From Actinomadura flavalba DSM 45200 (GTDB taxonomy: Bacteria > Actinomycetota > Actinomycetes > Streptosporangiales > Streptosporangiaceae): a DNA stretch of 64,000 bases. A program made the position numbers and the translations under genes. The notes below the pieces were generated by a model. That model was not told the DNA's origin. It searched no databases and saw only the letters and a program-made list of their open reading frames with translations. The stretch spans positions 186,001 to 250,000 of the forward strand of contig NZ_KB894097.1 of assembly GCF_000374305.1 (NCBI RefSeq), given 5' to 3'. Positions 16,489-24,494 of the stretch are shown here, in pieces. Numbering within the stretch: the first letter of the stretch is position 1; each line of letters starts with the position of its first letter.

Positions 16489-17682
16489 TCACCCGTACTG
16501 GGCCTGGTAGGCGCGGGCCAGCCCGAGCACCTTCTGCACGTACCAGTCGGCGTGGTTGTAGTGCCAGACCGCCTTGTAGAGCGCCTGGCCGCCGCCCGCC
16601 GCGCCGTGGTCGCACAGGTACTTGGCGGCGCTGGGGATGGCGTCGTAGGGGTTCATGATGTCGGCCTTGCCGTCGCCGTCGCCGTCCAGGCCGAACGACT
16701 TCCAGGTGGCGGGCATGAACTGCATCGGGCCGAGCGCGCCCGCGCTGGAGACGCCCGCGTTGCGGCCGTGGTCGCTCTCGACCTGGCCGATGGCGGCGAG
16801 GACCGTCCAGGACAGGCCGGGGCAGCGCTTGGCGCCCTCCCGGTACAGGCCCATGTAGTCGGCGGGACGGCCGCTGCCGTCACCGGCGACCTGGTGCTTG
16901 TCCTCGTGCAGGTTGACGGCCGACACCTGCCCGAGCGTCCTCCCGACGTGCTCGGCGAGCTTGGCGGGGTCGACGCCGGGCGCGTTGACGAGGACGGCGA
17001 CGTTGTCGACCAGGCCCATGTCGGCGCCCGCCTTGCGGCCGACGAGCAGGTCGATGCCGGGCAGGCCGAGCGCGCCGGTGCCGCCCATCGTCAGGTTCGG
17101 GGAGGTCCGTCCCACGACCGGGTACGGCATGCCCGCGTGCAGCCGCAGGTCCTTGGCCGCGCCGGTGGACACGACGAAGCCGCCCTCGGCCAGCGCCGTC
17201 CACAGGTCGGTCTTCTTGGCGGTGCCGGGCGGCGTCCAGGAGCGGAACGCCGACGGGTCCACGGCGAGCGCGTTGACCGAGCGGCCCTGGAGCTGGACGG
17301 CGCCGCCCGCGACGGTGATCACTTCGCGGACGGCCCTGTTCCGGCCGAGCCGGTCGATCCGTTCCTGTTCGATCGGGGCGCCGGACGACACCGCGAGCAC
17401 GTCCGGCGGGACGACCCGGCGCAGCGGCGCCAGCCGGCTCTCCTCGGTGATCGTCGTGACCTGGCCGCGCGGCGGGTCGCTCGCGGCGGGGCCGGACTCG
17501 CCGCCCGCCGTGACGGCCGCGACGACGCCGCCCGTGACGGCGGTCACCGCGAGGACGGCCGCGCCCGCGATGAGCAGCGGCCTGCCCGGACGGCGGCGGG
17601 GCGGCGGCGCCGCCGGGCGGGTGCGCACGGCGGTGCGGTCCTTCTTCTCGCCGCGCGGGCGGCGGGGAGCGGGAGACGTCAC
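16489..17682 (-). CDS. membrane-anchored lytic transglycosylase (SLT/MltB-like)
   Basis: A 397-residue protein. A basic cytoplasmic tail with Pro/Arg repeats precedes one membrane helix (PLLIAGAAVLAVTAVTGGVV). A long extracytoplasmic region follows, then a C-terminal lysozyme-like domain: SWTVLAAIGQVESDHGRNAG carries the catalytic Glu, with SSAGALGPMQFMPATW and an Asp-rich DGDGDGKADI loop. It should cleave the MurNAc-GlcNAc bond of peptidoglycan outside the membrane. GTG 17682 is preferred because GGGG lies about six bases upstream; a TTG at 17694 is possible. Confidence 0.87.
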   Translation of the reverse strand: MTSPAPRRPRGEKKDRTAVRTRPAAPPPRRRPGRPLLIAGAAVLAVTAVTGGVVAAVTAGGESGPAASDPPRGQVTTITEESRLAPLRRVVPPDVLAVSSGAPIEQERIDRLGRNRAVREVITVAGGAVQLQGRSVNALAVDPSAFRSWTPPGTAKKTDLWTALAEGGFVVSTGAAKDLRLHAGMPYPVVGRTSPNLTMGGTGALGLPGIDLLVGRKAGADMGLVDNVAVLVNAPGVDPAKLAEHVGRTLGQVSAVNLHEDKHQVAGDGSGRPADYMGLYREGAKRCPGLSWTVLAAIGQVESDHGRNAGVSSAGALGPMQFMPATWKSFGLDGDGDGKADIMNPYDAIPSAAKYLCDHGAAGGGQALYKAVWHYNHADWYVQKVLGLARAYQAQYG

Positions 17683-17811
17683 GTTCAGCCCCAACCAGAG
17701 TCGCTGCGCGCGGGAAAAAGCGGTTGCCGCGCCCGGATACCGTGATCACGCTTCTGACGTCGCAGGATAGGGCCGGTGCGCGCGTGCGCCGGTGCCGGAG
17801 GGAGATCACGG

Positions 17812-19002
17812 GTGGTCAGTCCGTACCGGGCGCTGCTCGCCGTGCCGGGTACCCGGCCGTTCGTGGCCGCCGGGTTCGTGGGGCGGATGTCCATGTCGAT
17901 GACGGGAATCGGCATTGTCCTGCTCGTCTCGGCGGTTACCGGATCGTACGGTATCGCCGGATTGCTGGCGGCGGCGCTGTCGCTGGCGTACGCGGCCGGG
18001 GCGCCGCTCTCGGCCCGGTTCGCCGACCGGTACGGGCAGCGGCGGGTGCTCGTCCCGCTGGTGCTGACGAACGCGTCGGCGACCGCGCTGCTCATCGCGC
18101 TCGTGCTGGCCGGGGCGCCGCGCTGGTCGCTGTTCCCGGCGGCGGTGCTGGCCGGGGCGTCGCAGCCGTCGCTGGGCGCCTGGGTGCGGGCGCGGTGGGC
18201 GCACGCGCTGCGCGACTCCCCCGGCCGGCTGCACACGGCGTTCTCGTTCGAGTCCGTGGTGGACGAGTCGATCTTCGTGGCGGGGCCGATCCTGGTCACC
18301 GCGCTGGCGACGGGCGTCCATCCGGCGGCGGGCCTCGGCGCGGCGGCGGCGTGCACGCTGGCCGGATCGCTGGCGCTGGCGGCGCAGCGCGGCTCGGAGC
18401 CGCCGCCCCGGCCGCGCACGCCGGGCGTCCGGGCGCGCGGCGTGCTGGCGAACCCTGTGGTGTTCGCACTGGCGCCGGTGTTCCTCATGCTGGGCGTGGT
18501 GTTCAGCGCCATCGACATCGGCGCGGTGGCGTTCGCCGACGAGCAGGGCCACCGGCGGCTGGCGGGCGCGCTGCTGGCCTGCTACGCGCTCGGCAGCGGC
18601 GTCGCGGCGCTCTGGTACGGGGCGCGGCGGTGGGAGTTCCCGCTGGAGCGCCGGTTCCGGATCGGGCTGGCGGTGCTGACCGTCGTGCTCGTCCCGCCGG
18701 TGCTGGTGGGGAATCTATGGCTGATGATGCCCGTTGTGTTCTTCTCCGGGCTCGCGATCTCGCCCACGATCATCCCGGGGTACGGGCTGGTGGAGCGGCT
18801 GGTGCCGCCCGCGCAGCTCACCGAGGGGCTGGCGCTGGTCTCGACGACCGTCGGGGTGGGCGTCGCGCTCGGGTCGTCACTGGCCGGACGGGCGGTGGAC
18901 GCGTCCGGTTCGCGGGCGGCGTTCGGGCTCTCGCTAGGCGCGGCGGCGCTGGCCGCCGTGATCGGGGCCGCCGCGACTTTCCGGAAAAAGAAGGAAACAT
19001 GA
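17812..19002 (+). CDS. MFS transporter
   Basis: A 396-residue protein with about twelve hydrophobic segments. The loop 2-3 signature of the major facilitator superfamily appears as RFADRYGQRRVLVPLV. The central loop is Pro/Arg-rich (SEPPPRPRTPGVRARGV). It is probably a drug or metabolite exporter; the substrate is unknown. GTG 17812 follows GGAGGGA at a suitable distance. It is divergent from the lytic transglycosylase gene and followed 37 bp later by the sugar-lactone oxidase. Confidence 0.85.
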   Translation: MVSPYRALLAVPGTRPFVAAGFVGRMSMSMTGIGIVLLVSAVTGSYGIAGLLAAALSLAYAAGAPLSARFADRYGQRRVLVPLVLTNASATALLIALVLAGAPRWSLFPAAVLAGASQPSLGAWVRARWAHALRDSPGRLHTAFSFESVVDESIFVAGPILVTALATGVHPAAGLGAAAACTLAGSLALAAQRGSEPPPRPRTPGVRARGVLANPVVFALAPVFLMLGVVFSAIDIGAVAFADEQGHRRLAGALLACYALGSGVAALWYGARRWEFPLERRFRIGLAVLTVVLVPPVLVGNLWLMMPVVFFSGLAISPTIIPGYGLVERLVPPAQLTEGLALVSTTVGVGVALGSSLAGRAVDASGSRAAFGLSLGAAALAAVIGAAATFRKKKET

Positions 19003-19039
19003 ACTATCCTCACGATCCTTCCACGAGTAGCATCGCCGC

Positions 19040-20350
19040 ATGTCCCCCGTGAACTCGCAGAAGTGGCGGAACTGGGCGGGTAACCAGACCGCCACCCCGC
19101 AGCGCGTCGTGTCCCCGGCCAGCACCGACGAGGTCGCGGCGGCCGTCACCGCCGCCGCCGACGCGGGGCAGACCGTCCGGATGACCGGCTCGGGCCACTC
19201 CTTCACCGGCGCCGCCGTCGCCGAGGGCGTCCTGCTGCGCCCGGACGCGCTCACCGGCGTCCGCTCGGTGGACACCGCGACCGGGCTCGTCACCGTCGAG
19301 GCCGGACTGCACCTGCACCGGCTCAACCGCCTGCTCGACGACCACGGCCTCGCGCTGGCCAACATGGGCGACATCCAGGAGCAGACCGTCGCCGGAGCCC
19401 TCCAGACCGCCACCCACGGCACCGGCCGCGACGCCGCCGGGCTCGCCTCCCAGGTGCACGCGCTCGAACTCGTCCTCGCCGACGGCGGCGTCGTCACCTG
19501 CTCGCGCGACGAGCGCCCCGACCTCTTCGCCGCCGCCACCGCCGGGCTCGGCGTGCTCGGCGTCGTCACCGCGATCACCTGGAAGACCGTCCCGGCGTTC
19601 CTGCTGCGCGCCCAGGAGGCGCCGATGCGGTGGGACGAGGTGCTCGGCCGCGTCGACGAGTTCGACGAGGCCAACGAGCACTTCGAGTTCTACTGGTTCC
19701 CGCACACCGAGGGCTGCCTCACCAAGCGCAACAACCGCGTCGAGGGACCGGCCGCGCCGCTGTCGGCGTTCCGGCACTGGATGGACGACCGGTTCCTGTC
19801 CAACACCGTCTTCGGCGCGATCAACCGGCTCACCCACGCCGTCCCCGCCACCACGCCGACGATCAACAAGGTGTCGGCGCGGGTGCTCGGCGCCCGCACC
19901 TACACCGACACCTCGTGGAAGGTGTTCACCAGCCCCCGGACCGTCCGCTTCAAGGAGCAGGAGTACGCGATCCCGCGCGAGGACCTGGTCCCCGCGCTGC
20001 GCGAGCTGCGCGCCCTGTTCGCCCGCCGCGACTGGCGGATCAGCTTCCCGATCGAGGTCCGGATGCTGCCCGCCGAGGACGCCTGGCTGTCCATGGCGCA
20101 CGGCCGCCGCTCGGCCTTCATCGCCGTGCACGTCTTCAACAAGGACCCCCACGAGGACTACTTCCGCGCCGTCGAGGACCTGCTCACCGGCATGGGCGGG
20201 CGCCCGCACTGGGGCAAGCTCCACACCCGCGACGCGTCCTACCTGGAGACCGTCTACCCGCGCTTCAAGGACGTCCGGGCCCTGCGCGACGAGCTGGACC
20301 CCGGCCGCCGCTTCGCCAACCCCTACACGCGCAAGGTCTTCGGCGACTGA
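19040..20350 (+). CDS. FAD-linked sugar-1,4-lactone oxidase (ALO/gulonolactone oxidase family)
   Basis: A 436-residue VAO-type flavoenzyme. The N-terminal FAD-binding half contains TGSGHSFTGAAVAEG; the His in GHS is the residue that covalently holds FAD in many relatives. The ALO C-terminal domain ends with GGRPHWGKLHTRDASYLETV and DPGRRFANPYTRKVFG. It oxidises an aldonolactone (D-arabinono-, L-gulono- or galactono-1,4-lactone) with O2 or another acceptor. The ribosome site is poor, so it may depend on the upstream MFS gene for expression or be leaderless. A near-perfect terminator follows. Confidence 0.9.
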   Translation: MSPVNSQKWRNWAGNQTATPQRVVSPASTDEVAAAVTAAADAGQTVRMTGSGHSFTGAAVAEGVLLRPDALTGVRSVDTATGLVTVEAGLHLHRLNRLLDDHGLALANMGDIQEQTVAGALQTATHGTGRDAAGLASQVHALELVLADGGVVTCSRDERPDLFAAATAGLGVLGVVTAITWKTVPAFLLRAQEAPMRWDEVLGRVDEFDEANEHFEFYWFPHTEGCLTKRNNRVEGPAAPLSAFRHWMDDRFLSNTVFGAINRLTHAVPATTPTINKVSARVLGARTYTDTSWKVFTSPRTVRFKEQEYAIPREDLVPALRELRALFARRDWRISFPIEVRMLPAEDAWLSMAHGRRSAFIAVHVFNKDPHEDYFRAVEDLLTGMGGRPHWGKLHTRDASYLETVYPRFKDVRALRDELDPGRRFANPYTRKVFGD

Positions 20351-20362
20351 CCGCCGCACGGC

Positions 20363-20394
20363 GACGGCCCCCGCGAACCTTCGCGGGGGCCGTC
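20363..20394. terminator. strong intrinsic hairpin
   Basis: Perfect 15-base arms, GACGGCCCCCGCGAA and TTCGCGGGGGCCGTC, are separated by only two bases. It sits 13 bp after the lactone oxidase stop and 14 bp before the stop of the convergent membrane protein, so it serves both genes. Confidence 0.9.
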
Positions 20395-20407
20395 TCGGCG
20401 TCCGGGG

Positions 20408-21334
20408 TCACTCCTCGGGAGCGGCCGGGCGGTCCTGCGAACCGGTCGGGCCCGTGGTGGGAGCCTCCTGCGTGGGGGTGGGCCGCGGGGTGGTCGGCGC
20501 CGTGGTGGGCGGCGCCTGGGTGGACGGGGTGGTGGACGGCGTCCGCGTCGCCGGAGCCGACGTCTCCGGCCCCGGGGTCTCCTGCGTGCCCGTCGGGCTC
20601 TGCGTCGGAGCGGGGCCGTCGTCGCGCGTGACGCTCGGGGTCGGGGTGGTGGGAGCGCGGTCGGTGTCGCCGCCGAAGACGCGGACGACCGTCGGGCCCT
20701 TCTCGCCGCCCTCGCCGATCCCGCCCGCGACCAGTTCCCAGACCGTGATCGTGCCGAGGACCAGGACGAACACCGTCGCCGCCGACGCCGCCAGGCGCAG
20801 CCAGTGGCGGCGCGCCCACGCCACCGTGTTCGCCCAGGCCGCCTTGCGGGCCGCCTCCCGCTGCGACTCCTCGCCCGCCTCGGCCGCCAGGTGGTCCGCG
20901 ACGGTCTCGGCGGCCGGACGGTCGACGCGCGTGGCGTTCGGGTCGCCGCCGAGGGCGTGCAGGTCGACGCGGGTCGCGTTCGGGTCGCCGCCGGACGCGT
21001 CCAGCCGCGTCGCGTTCGGATCGCCGCCGCCGACGTGCGCGGCGCCCGCCCGGCGGGTCGGGTCGGCGGACGTCGCCTCGGCCATCGCGTCCACGGCGTC
21101 CCGGCGGGCCTCCGCCGACGCGCCCAGGTGGCCGCGCTCCTTGATCTGCTGCTTGCCCTGGTCGAGGTAGTACTTGCCGACGACGGCCCCGGCGGTGGAG
21201 ACCACGCTCATGAAGGCCGTGCCGATGACCGTGCCGTACACGCCGATGTACGACGCCCCGACCGCGGCGGCCAGTGTGGCCGCTCCGCTCGCGACCAGTT
21301 GGGTGTTGCTCCAGTCCGGCAACTTGCGCGGCAT
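20408..21334 (-). CDS. membrane protein with DPNATR repeats and Thr/Pro-rich tail
   Basis: A 308-residue protein of unrecognised family. An N-terminal hydrophobic region (about 15-50, ATLAAAVGASYIGVYGTVIG) is followed by a charged helix (YYLDQGKQQIKERGHLGASA). Then come three copies of a G-G-D-P-N-A-T-R-(L/V)-D motif spaced 10-14 residues apart, a second membrane helix (LAASAATVFVLVLGTITVWEL) and a long Thr/Pro-rich tail, probably extracellular. The ATG at 21334 has GGAAGGAG upstream. The repeated Thr-Arg motifs could be phosphorylation or FHA-docking sites, but that is inference. Confidence 0.7.
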   Translation of the reverse strand: MPRKLPDWSNTQLVASGAATLAAAVGASYIGVYGTVIGTAFMSVVSTAGAVVGKYYLDQGKQQIKERGHLGASAEARRDAVDAMAEATSADPTRRAGAAHVGGGDPNATRLDASGGDPNATRVDLHALGGDPNATRVDRPAAETVADHLAAEAGEESQREAARKAAWANTVAWARRHWLRLAASAATVFVLVLGTITVWELVAGGIGEGGEKGPTVVRVFGGDTDRAPTTPTPSVTRDDGPAPTQSPTGTQETPGPETSAPATRTPSTTPSTQAPPTTAPTTPRPTPTQEAPTTGPTGSQDRPAAPEE

Positions 21335-21720
21335 GCCGATGAGACTCCTTCCTCGCGGGCGGACGTGCTCCACCACGACATCTCGAACTAACGGGGTGAA
21401 GAAGGTGTTCCGGTACCCCGACGTGAGCTTCACAACCCGAAACCACTGGAGTCACGGGAGCGCTTCAGGCACAGTGTGGAAAAGGGAACGGTAAGAATCG
21501 GCAGGCGGCCCACGGGCGGCCGACGGCGCGGGCAAGCTTGGTCAGGTGCCCTCTTCTGCCTCGTGAAGAGGGCTGCGAGAGCGGCGATGTTCGGACATGC
21601 CGGGTACGGTGCTGGCAGCAGGTGTGTCCGAAAGAGAGACTCGGGAATCCGGGGGAAGGGCACGCATGCGCCCCTCGGTGGCACCCTCCGTGCCGTCAGG
21701 ACAGGGCAGGAAGGACACGC
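21335..21720. other. 386-bp divergent region upstream of sepH with a hairpin
   Basis: No gene seen. A perfect hairpin (GCCCTCTTC and GAAGAGGGC, eight-base loop) occupies 21548-21573, about 150 bp before sepH. It could be part of the sepH 5' leader or a terminator for an unseen short transcript. GGCAC-N5-GTGCC lies nearer the gene, and AGGAAGGA just before ATG 21721 is the sepH ribosome site. Confidence 0.5.
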
Positions 21721-23871
21721 ATGCAGGAGCTCCGCCTCGTCGCGGTCAGCGAGGACGGTACGTACCTCGTCCTGGCCACCGCGGGCCGAGGCACCCGGTT
21801 CACCCTGCCCGTCGACGACCGGCTGCGCGCGGCGGTCCGTGGGCACTTCTCCCGCCTCGGCCAGTTCGAGATCGAAGTGGAGAACCCCTTGCGCCCCAAG
21901 GAGATCCAGGCTCGTATCCGGTCCGGCGAGACCGCGGAGGAGATCGCCGAGTCGGCCGGTATCCCGGTCGAACGCATTCGCTGGTTCGAAGGTCCCGTCC
22001 TTCAGGAACGCGAGTACATGGCCCAGCAGGCGCAGCGTGTCGCGGTGCGCCGGCCCGGCGAGTCCGCGCCCGGCCCGGCCCTCGGTGAGACCGTCGAGGA
22101 GCGCTTGGCGCGCGGCGGCGTCGACCTCGAAGAGGCCGAGTGGGACGCGTGGAAGTGCGAGGACAGCACCTGGCGCATCCGGCTCTCGTTCTTCGAGGGC
22201 GGCCGTCCGCACGCCGCCGAGTGGGTGTTCGACCCGCGCCGCCGGCACGTGTCCCCGCTGGACGAGGTCGCCGCGCGGCTCACGTCCGTCGAGTGGGACG
22301 ACGACGCCGTCTCGCCCACCGTCACCCCGCTGGTGCCGCGGCGGCCCGCCATGAAGGTCGTCAGCGACCCGCCGCCCGCGCGCGGCCTGCCCGAGGCCGA
22401 GACGCCCCGTCCCGAGCCCGCGCGCGCCGAGTCGCCGCGCGCCGCCGACCTGCGCCGCGAGTACATCGTCGAGCGCGGCCGCATGGTCGACGCCCGCCCC
22501 GCGTTCCGCGAGGTCCCGCCGCCCGCCGTCCCGCCGCGCCCGGCGCCCGCGCCGCGCCCCGAGCCCGCCGAGCCGACGGTCGTCCGCGCCGAGGTCGAGG
22601 ACGTCCCGTCCCGCACCGACCCGCGCGCGGACACCCGCGAGCCCCGCCCCGACCCCCTCCGGCCCCGCCCGGAGCCCCGCGACGCCCGCCCCGACGAGCC
22701 CCGCCGCGAGACCCGCCCGGAACCGCGCGAGACCCGCCCGGAGCCCCGCGAGGCCCGCGCCGAGACCCGCGAAGTCCGGACCGAGCCGCGCGAAGTCCGC
22801 GCCGAAGCCCGCGACGACCGTCCCGCACCACGCGACGACCGCTCCGACACCCGCGAGGCCCGTTCAGAGCCCCGCGAGGTTCGCGCCGAGACCCGCGAGA
22901 ACCGTCCCGAGCCCCGCGAAGACCGGCCCGACACCCGCGAGGCCCGTCCGGAAACCCGCGAGGTCCGCGCCGAGCCGCGCGAGGTTCGCGCCGAGACCCG
23001 TGACGACCGGCCCGCCCCGCGCGACGACCGCTCCGACACCCGCGAGGCCCGTTCAGAGCCCCGCGAGGTCCGCGCCGAGACCCGCGAGGACCGGTCCGAG
23101 ACCCGTGAGGCTCGTCCCGCGCCGCGCGACGACCGGTCCGACACCCGCGAGGCCCGTTCGGAGCCCCGCGAGGCCCGCGCTGAGACCCGCGACGACCGGC
23201 CCGAGACCCGTGAGCTTCGTGCCGAGACCCGCGAGGACCGTCCCGCGCCGCCCGAAGCCCGGGAGGTTCGGGCCGAGCCGCGTGAGACCCGGCCGGAGGG
23301 CCGGGAGGAGGCGCGCGAGGTCCGTGCCGAGCCGCGCCAGGAGCGTTCCGACGCCCCGGAGGCCCGCGTCGAGACGCGTCCGGCGAAGGACGAGGACGCG
23401 CGGCCGGAGCCGAGGGCCGAGTCCCGCGTCGAGGACGAGCCGCGCGAGGCGGCCCGCGAGAAGCCCGCCGCCGAGCCCGTCGCGGAGAAGGAGCCGGAGG
23501 TCGCCACCGAGGAGACCGCTCCGGAGCCGGAGCCCGCCACGGCCGAGGACGACGGCCCGGCGCCCGCCGAGGACGAGGCCGAGCGCCCCGCCCCGGAGCC
23601 GCAGCCCGTCGCGGAGAAGGAGCCGGAGCCCGACGACGCGGCCCGGCCCGCCCCTCCGCAGCGTCCGCAGCACCAGCGCCCGGCGCAGAAGAAGAAGGCG
23701 CCGACGCGCCCGTCGATGCCCGCAGCGGCGGCCGACAAGCCGTCGACGCCCGCGTCCGACACCCCGGCCGCCCAGCGCGCCGCCCGCGGCGGCCGCCGCA
23801 AGCCCAAGGCCAAGCGCGCGTCCGTCCCCTCCTGGGACGAGATCATGTTCGGCGCCCGCCGCCCCGAGTGA
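21721..23871 (+). CDS. sepH: SepH cell-division regulator (DUF3071) with greatly expanded linker
   Basis: Residues 1-175 form the DUF3071 domain, from MQELRLVAVSEDGTYLVL through a helix-turn-helix-like segment (GETAEEIAESAGIPVERIRW). The extreme C-terminus, KRASVPSWDEIMFGARR, is the conserved SepH tail. In Streptomyces SepH binds FtsZ and promotes Z-ring assembly at septa. This copy has 716 residues, roughly twice the Streptomyces length as I recall it. The extra is an Arg/Glu/Pro linker (about 290-560) of degenerate RAETREDRP/RSEPREV units, then an acidic Ala/Glu/Pro section. The linker is probably disordered. AGGAAGGA precedes the ATG. Confidence 0.92.
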   Translation: MQELRLVAVSEDGTYLVLATAGRGTRFTLPVDDRLRAAVRGHFSRLGQFEIEVENPLRPKEIQARIRSGETAEEIAESAGIPVERIRWFEGPVLQEREYMAQQAQRVAVRRPGESAPGPALGETVEERLARGGVDLEEAEWDAWKCEDSTWRIRLSFFEGGRPHAAEWVFDPRRRHVSPLDEVAARLTSVEWDDDAVSPTVTPLVPRRPAMKVVSDPPPARGLPEAETPRPEPARAESPRAADLRREYIVERGRMVDARPAFREVPPPAVPPRPAPAPRPEPAEPTVVRAEVEDVPSRTDPRADTREPRPDPLRPRPEPRDARPDEPRRETRPEPRETRPEPREARAETREVRTEPREVRAEARDDRPAPRDDRSDTREARSEPREVRAETRENRPEPREDRPDTREARPETREVRAEPREVRAETRDDRPAPRDDRSDTREARSEPREVRAETREDRSETREARPAPRDDRSDTREARSEPREARAETRDDRPETRELRAETREDRPAPPEAREVRAEPRETRPEGREEAREVRAEPRQERSDAPEARVETRPAKDEDARPEPRAESRVEDEPREAAREKPAAEPVAEKEPEVATEETAPEPEPATAEDDGPAPAEDEAERPAPEPQPVAEKEPEPDDAARPAPPQRPQHQRPAQKKKAPTRPSMPAAAADKPSTPASDTPAAQRAARGGRRKPKAKRASVPSWDEIMFGARRPE

Positions 23872-24380
23872 CCACCACCAGCGCCCCGCCCCACCTCAAG
23901 GTGCGGCGGGGCGCCCTCACGTCCACCCTCGCAGCCACGACCGTTCACGACACCGCCCGGTGCGCGGCGCCCACCGCCCCGAGTGACCACCACCGACGCC
24001 GCGCCCCACTTCACATGCGGCGGGACGCCCTCGCGTCCGCCCTCCCTGCCATGACCACGTGCACGACACCGCCCGATGTGCTGCTTCCGCCGCCCTGAGT
24101 GACCACCACCGGCACCCCGCCCCACCTCACCGTGCTGCGGGGCGCCCTCGCGTCCACTCTCCCTGCCATGACCGCTCGCAACACCGCCCGGTGTGCGGCG
24201 CCCGCCGCCCCGAGTGACCACCACCAGCGCCCCGCCACACCTCACAAGTGCGGCGGGGCGCCCTCGCGTCCACCCTCGCAGCCACGACCGCTCGCAACAC
24301 CCCCGTACGTAGCTCTCGCCGCCCCGAGTGACCGCCAGCCCCGCCCCGCCTCACGGGGCGGGTCGGGGCGGGGCGTCCTG
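23851..24380. repeat. 115-bp tandem array containing the sepH 3' end and terminator
   Basis: Five units begin with a GCCGCCCCGAGTGACC-type block; its GAGTGA lies at 23866, 23981, 24097, 24212 and 24326, so spacing is 114-116 bp. The first block includes the last sepH codons and stop. Each unit carries a GC-rich inverted repeat. In unit 1 the arms are GCGCCCCGCC and GGCGGGGCGC around an inner CACCT/AGGTG stem; it weakens in unit 2 and is strong again in units 4 and 5. The array looks like tandem duplication of the sepH tail plus terminator. Frames running through it are not genes. Confidence 0.85.
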
Positions 24381-24494
24381 GCGTTCGCGACGCCGCCCGG
24401 TGTGCGGTTCACGCCGTGCATCCGTCCGGCGGGGGCGGGCCGACCGGGCGCAGCGGCCGCTTCGGCGCCGCTAGAGCGTGCGAACGTTTGGCCG

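Noticed and set aside
22002..24245. A 747-residue open frame on the minus strand across sepH and the tandem array
   Set aside because: It is the antisense shadow of a GC-rich repetitive gene. Its composition (Ser/Arg/Gly periodic) mirrors sepH codons and the 115-bp repeats, and no ribosome site or family supports it.
23866..24380. CRISPR array or sRNA cluster
   Set aside because: The 115-bp units are contiguous without unique spacers, and the first contains the sepH stop codon. Tandem duplication explains them.
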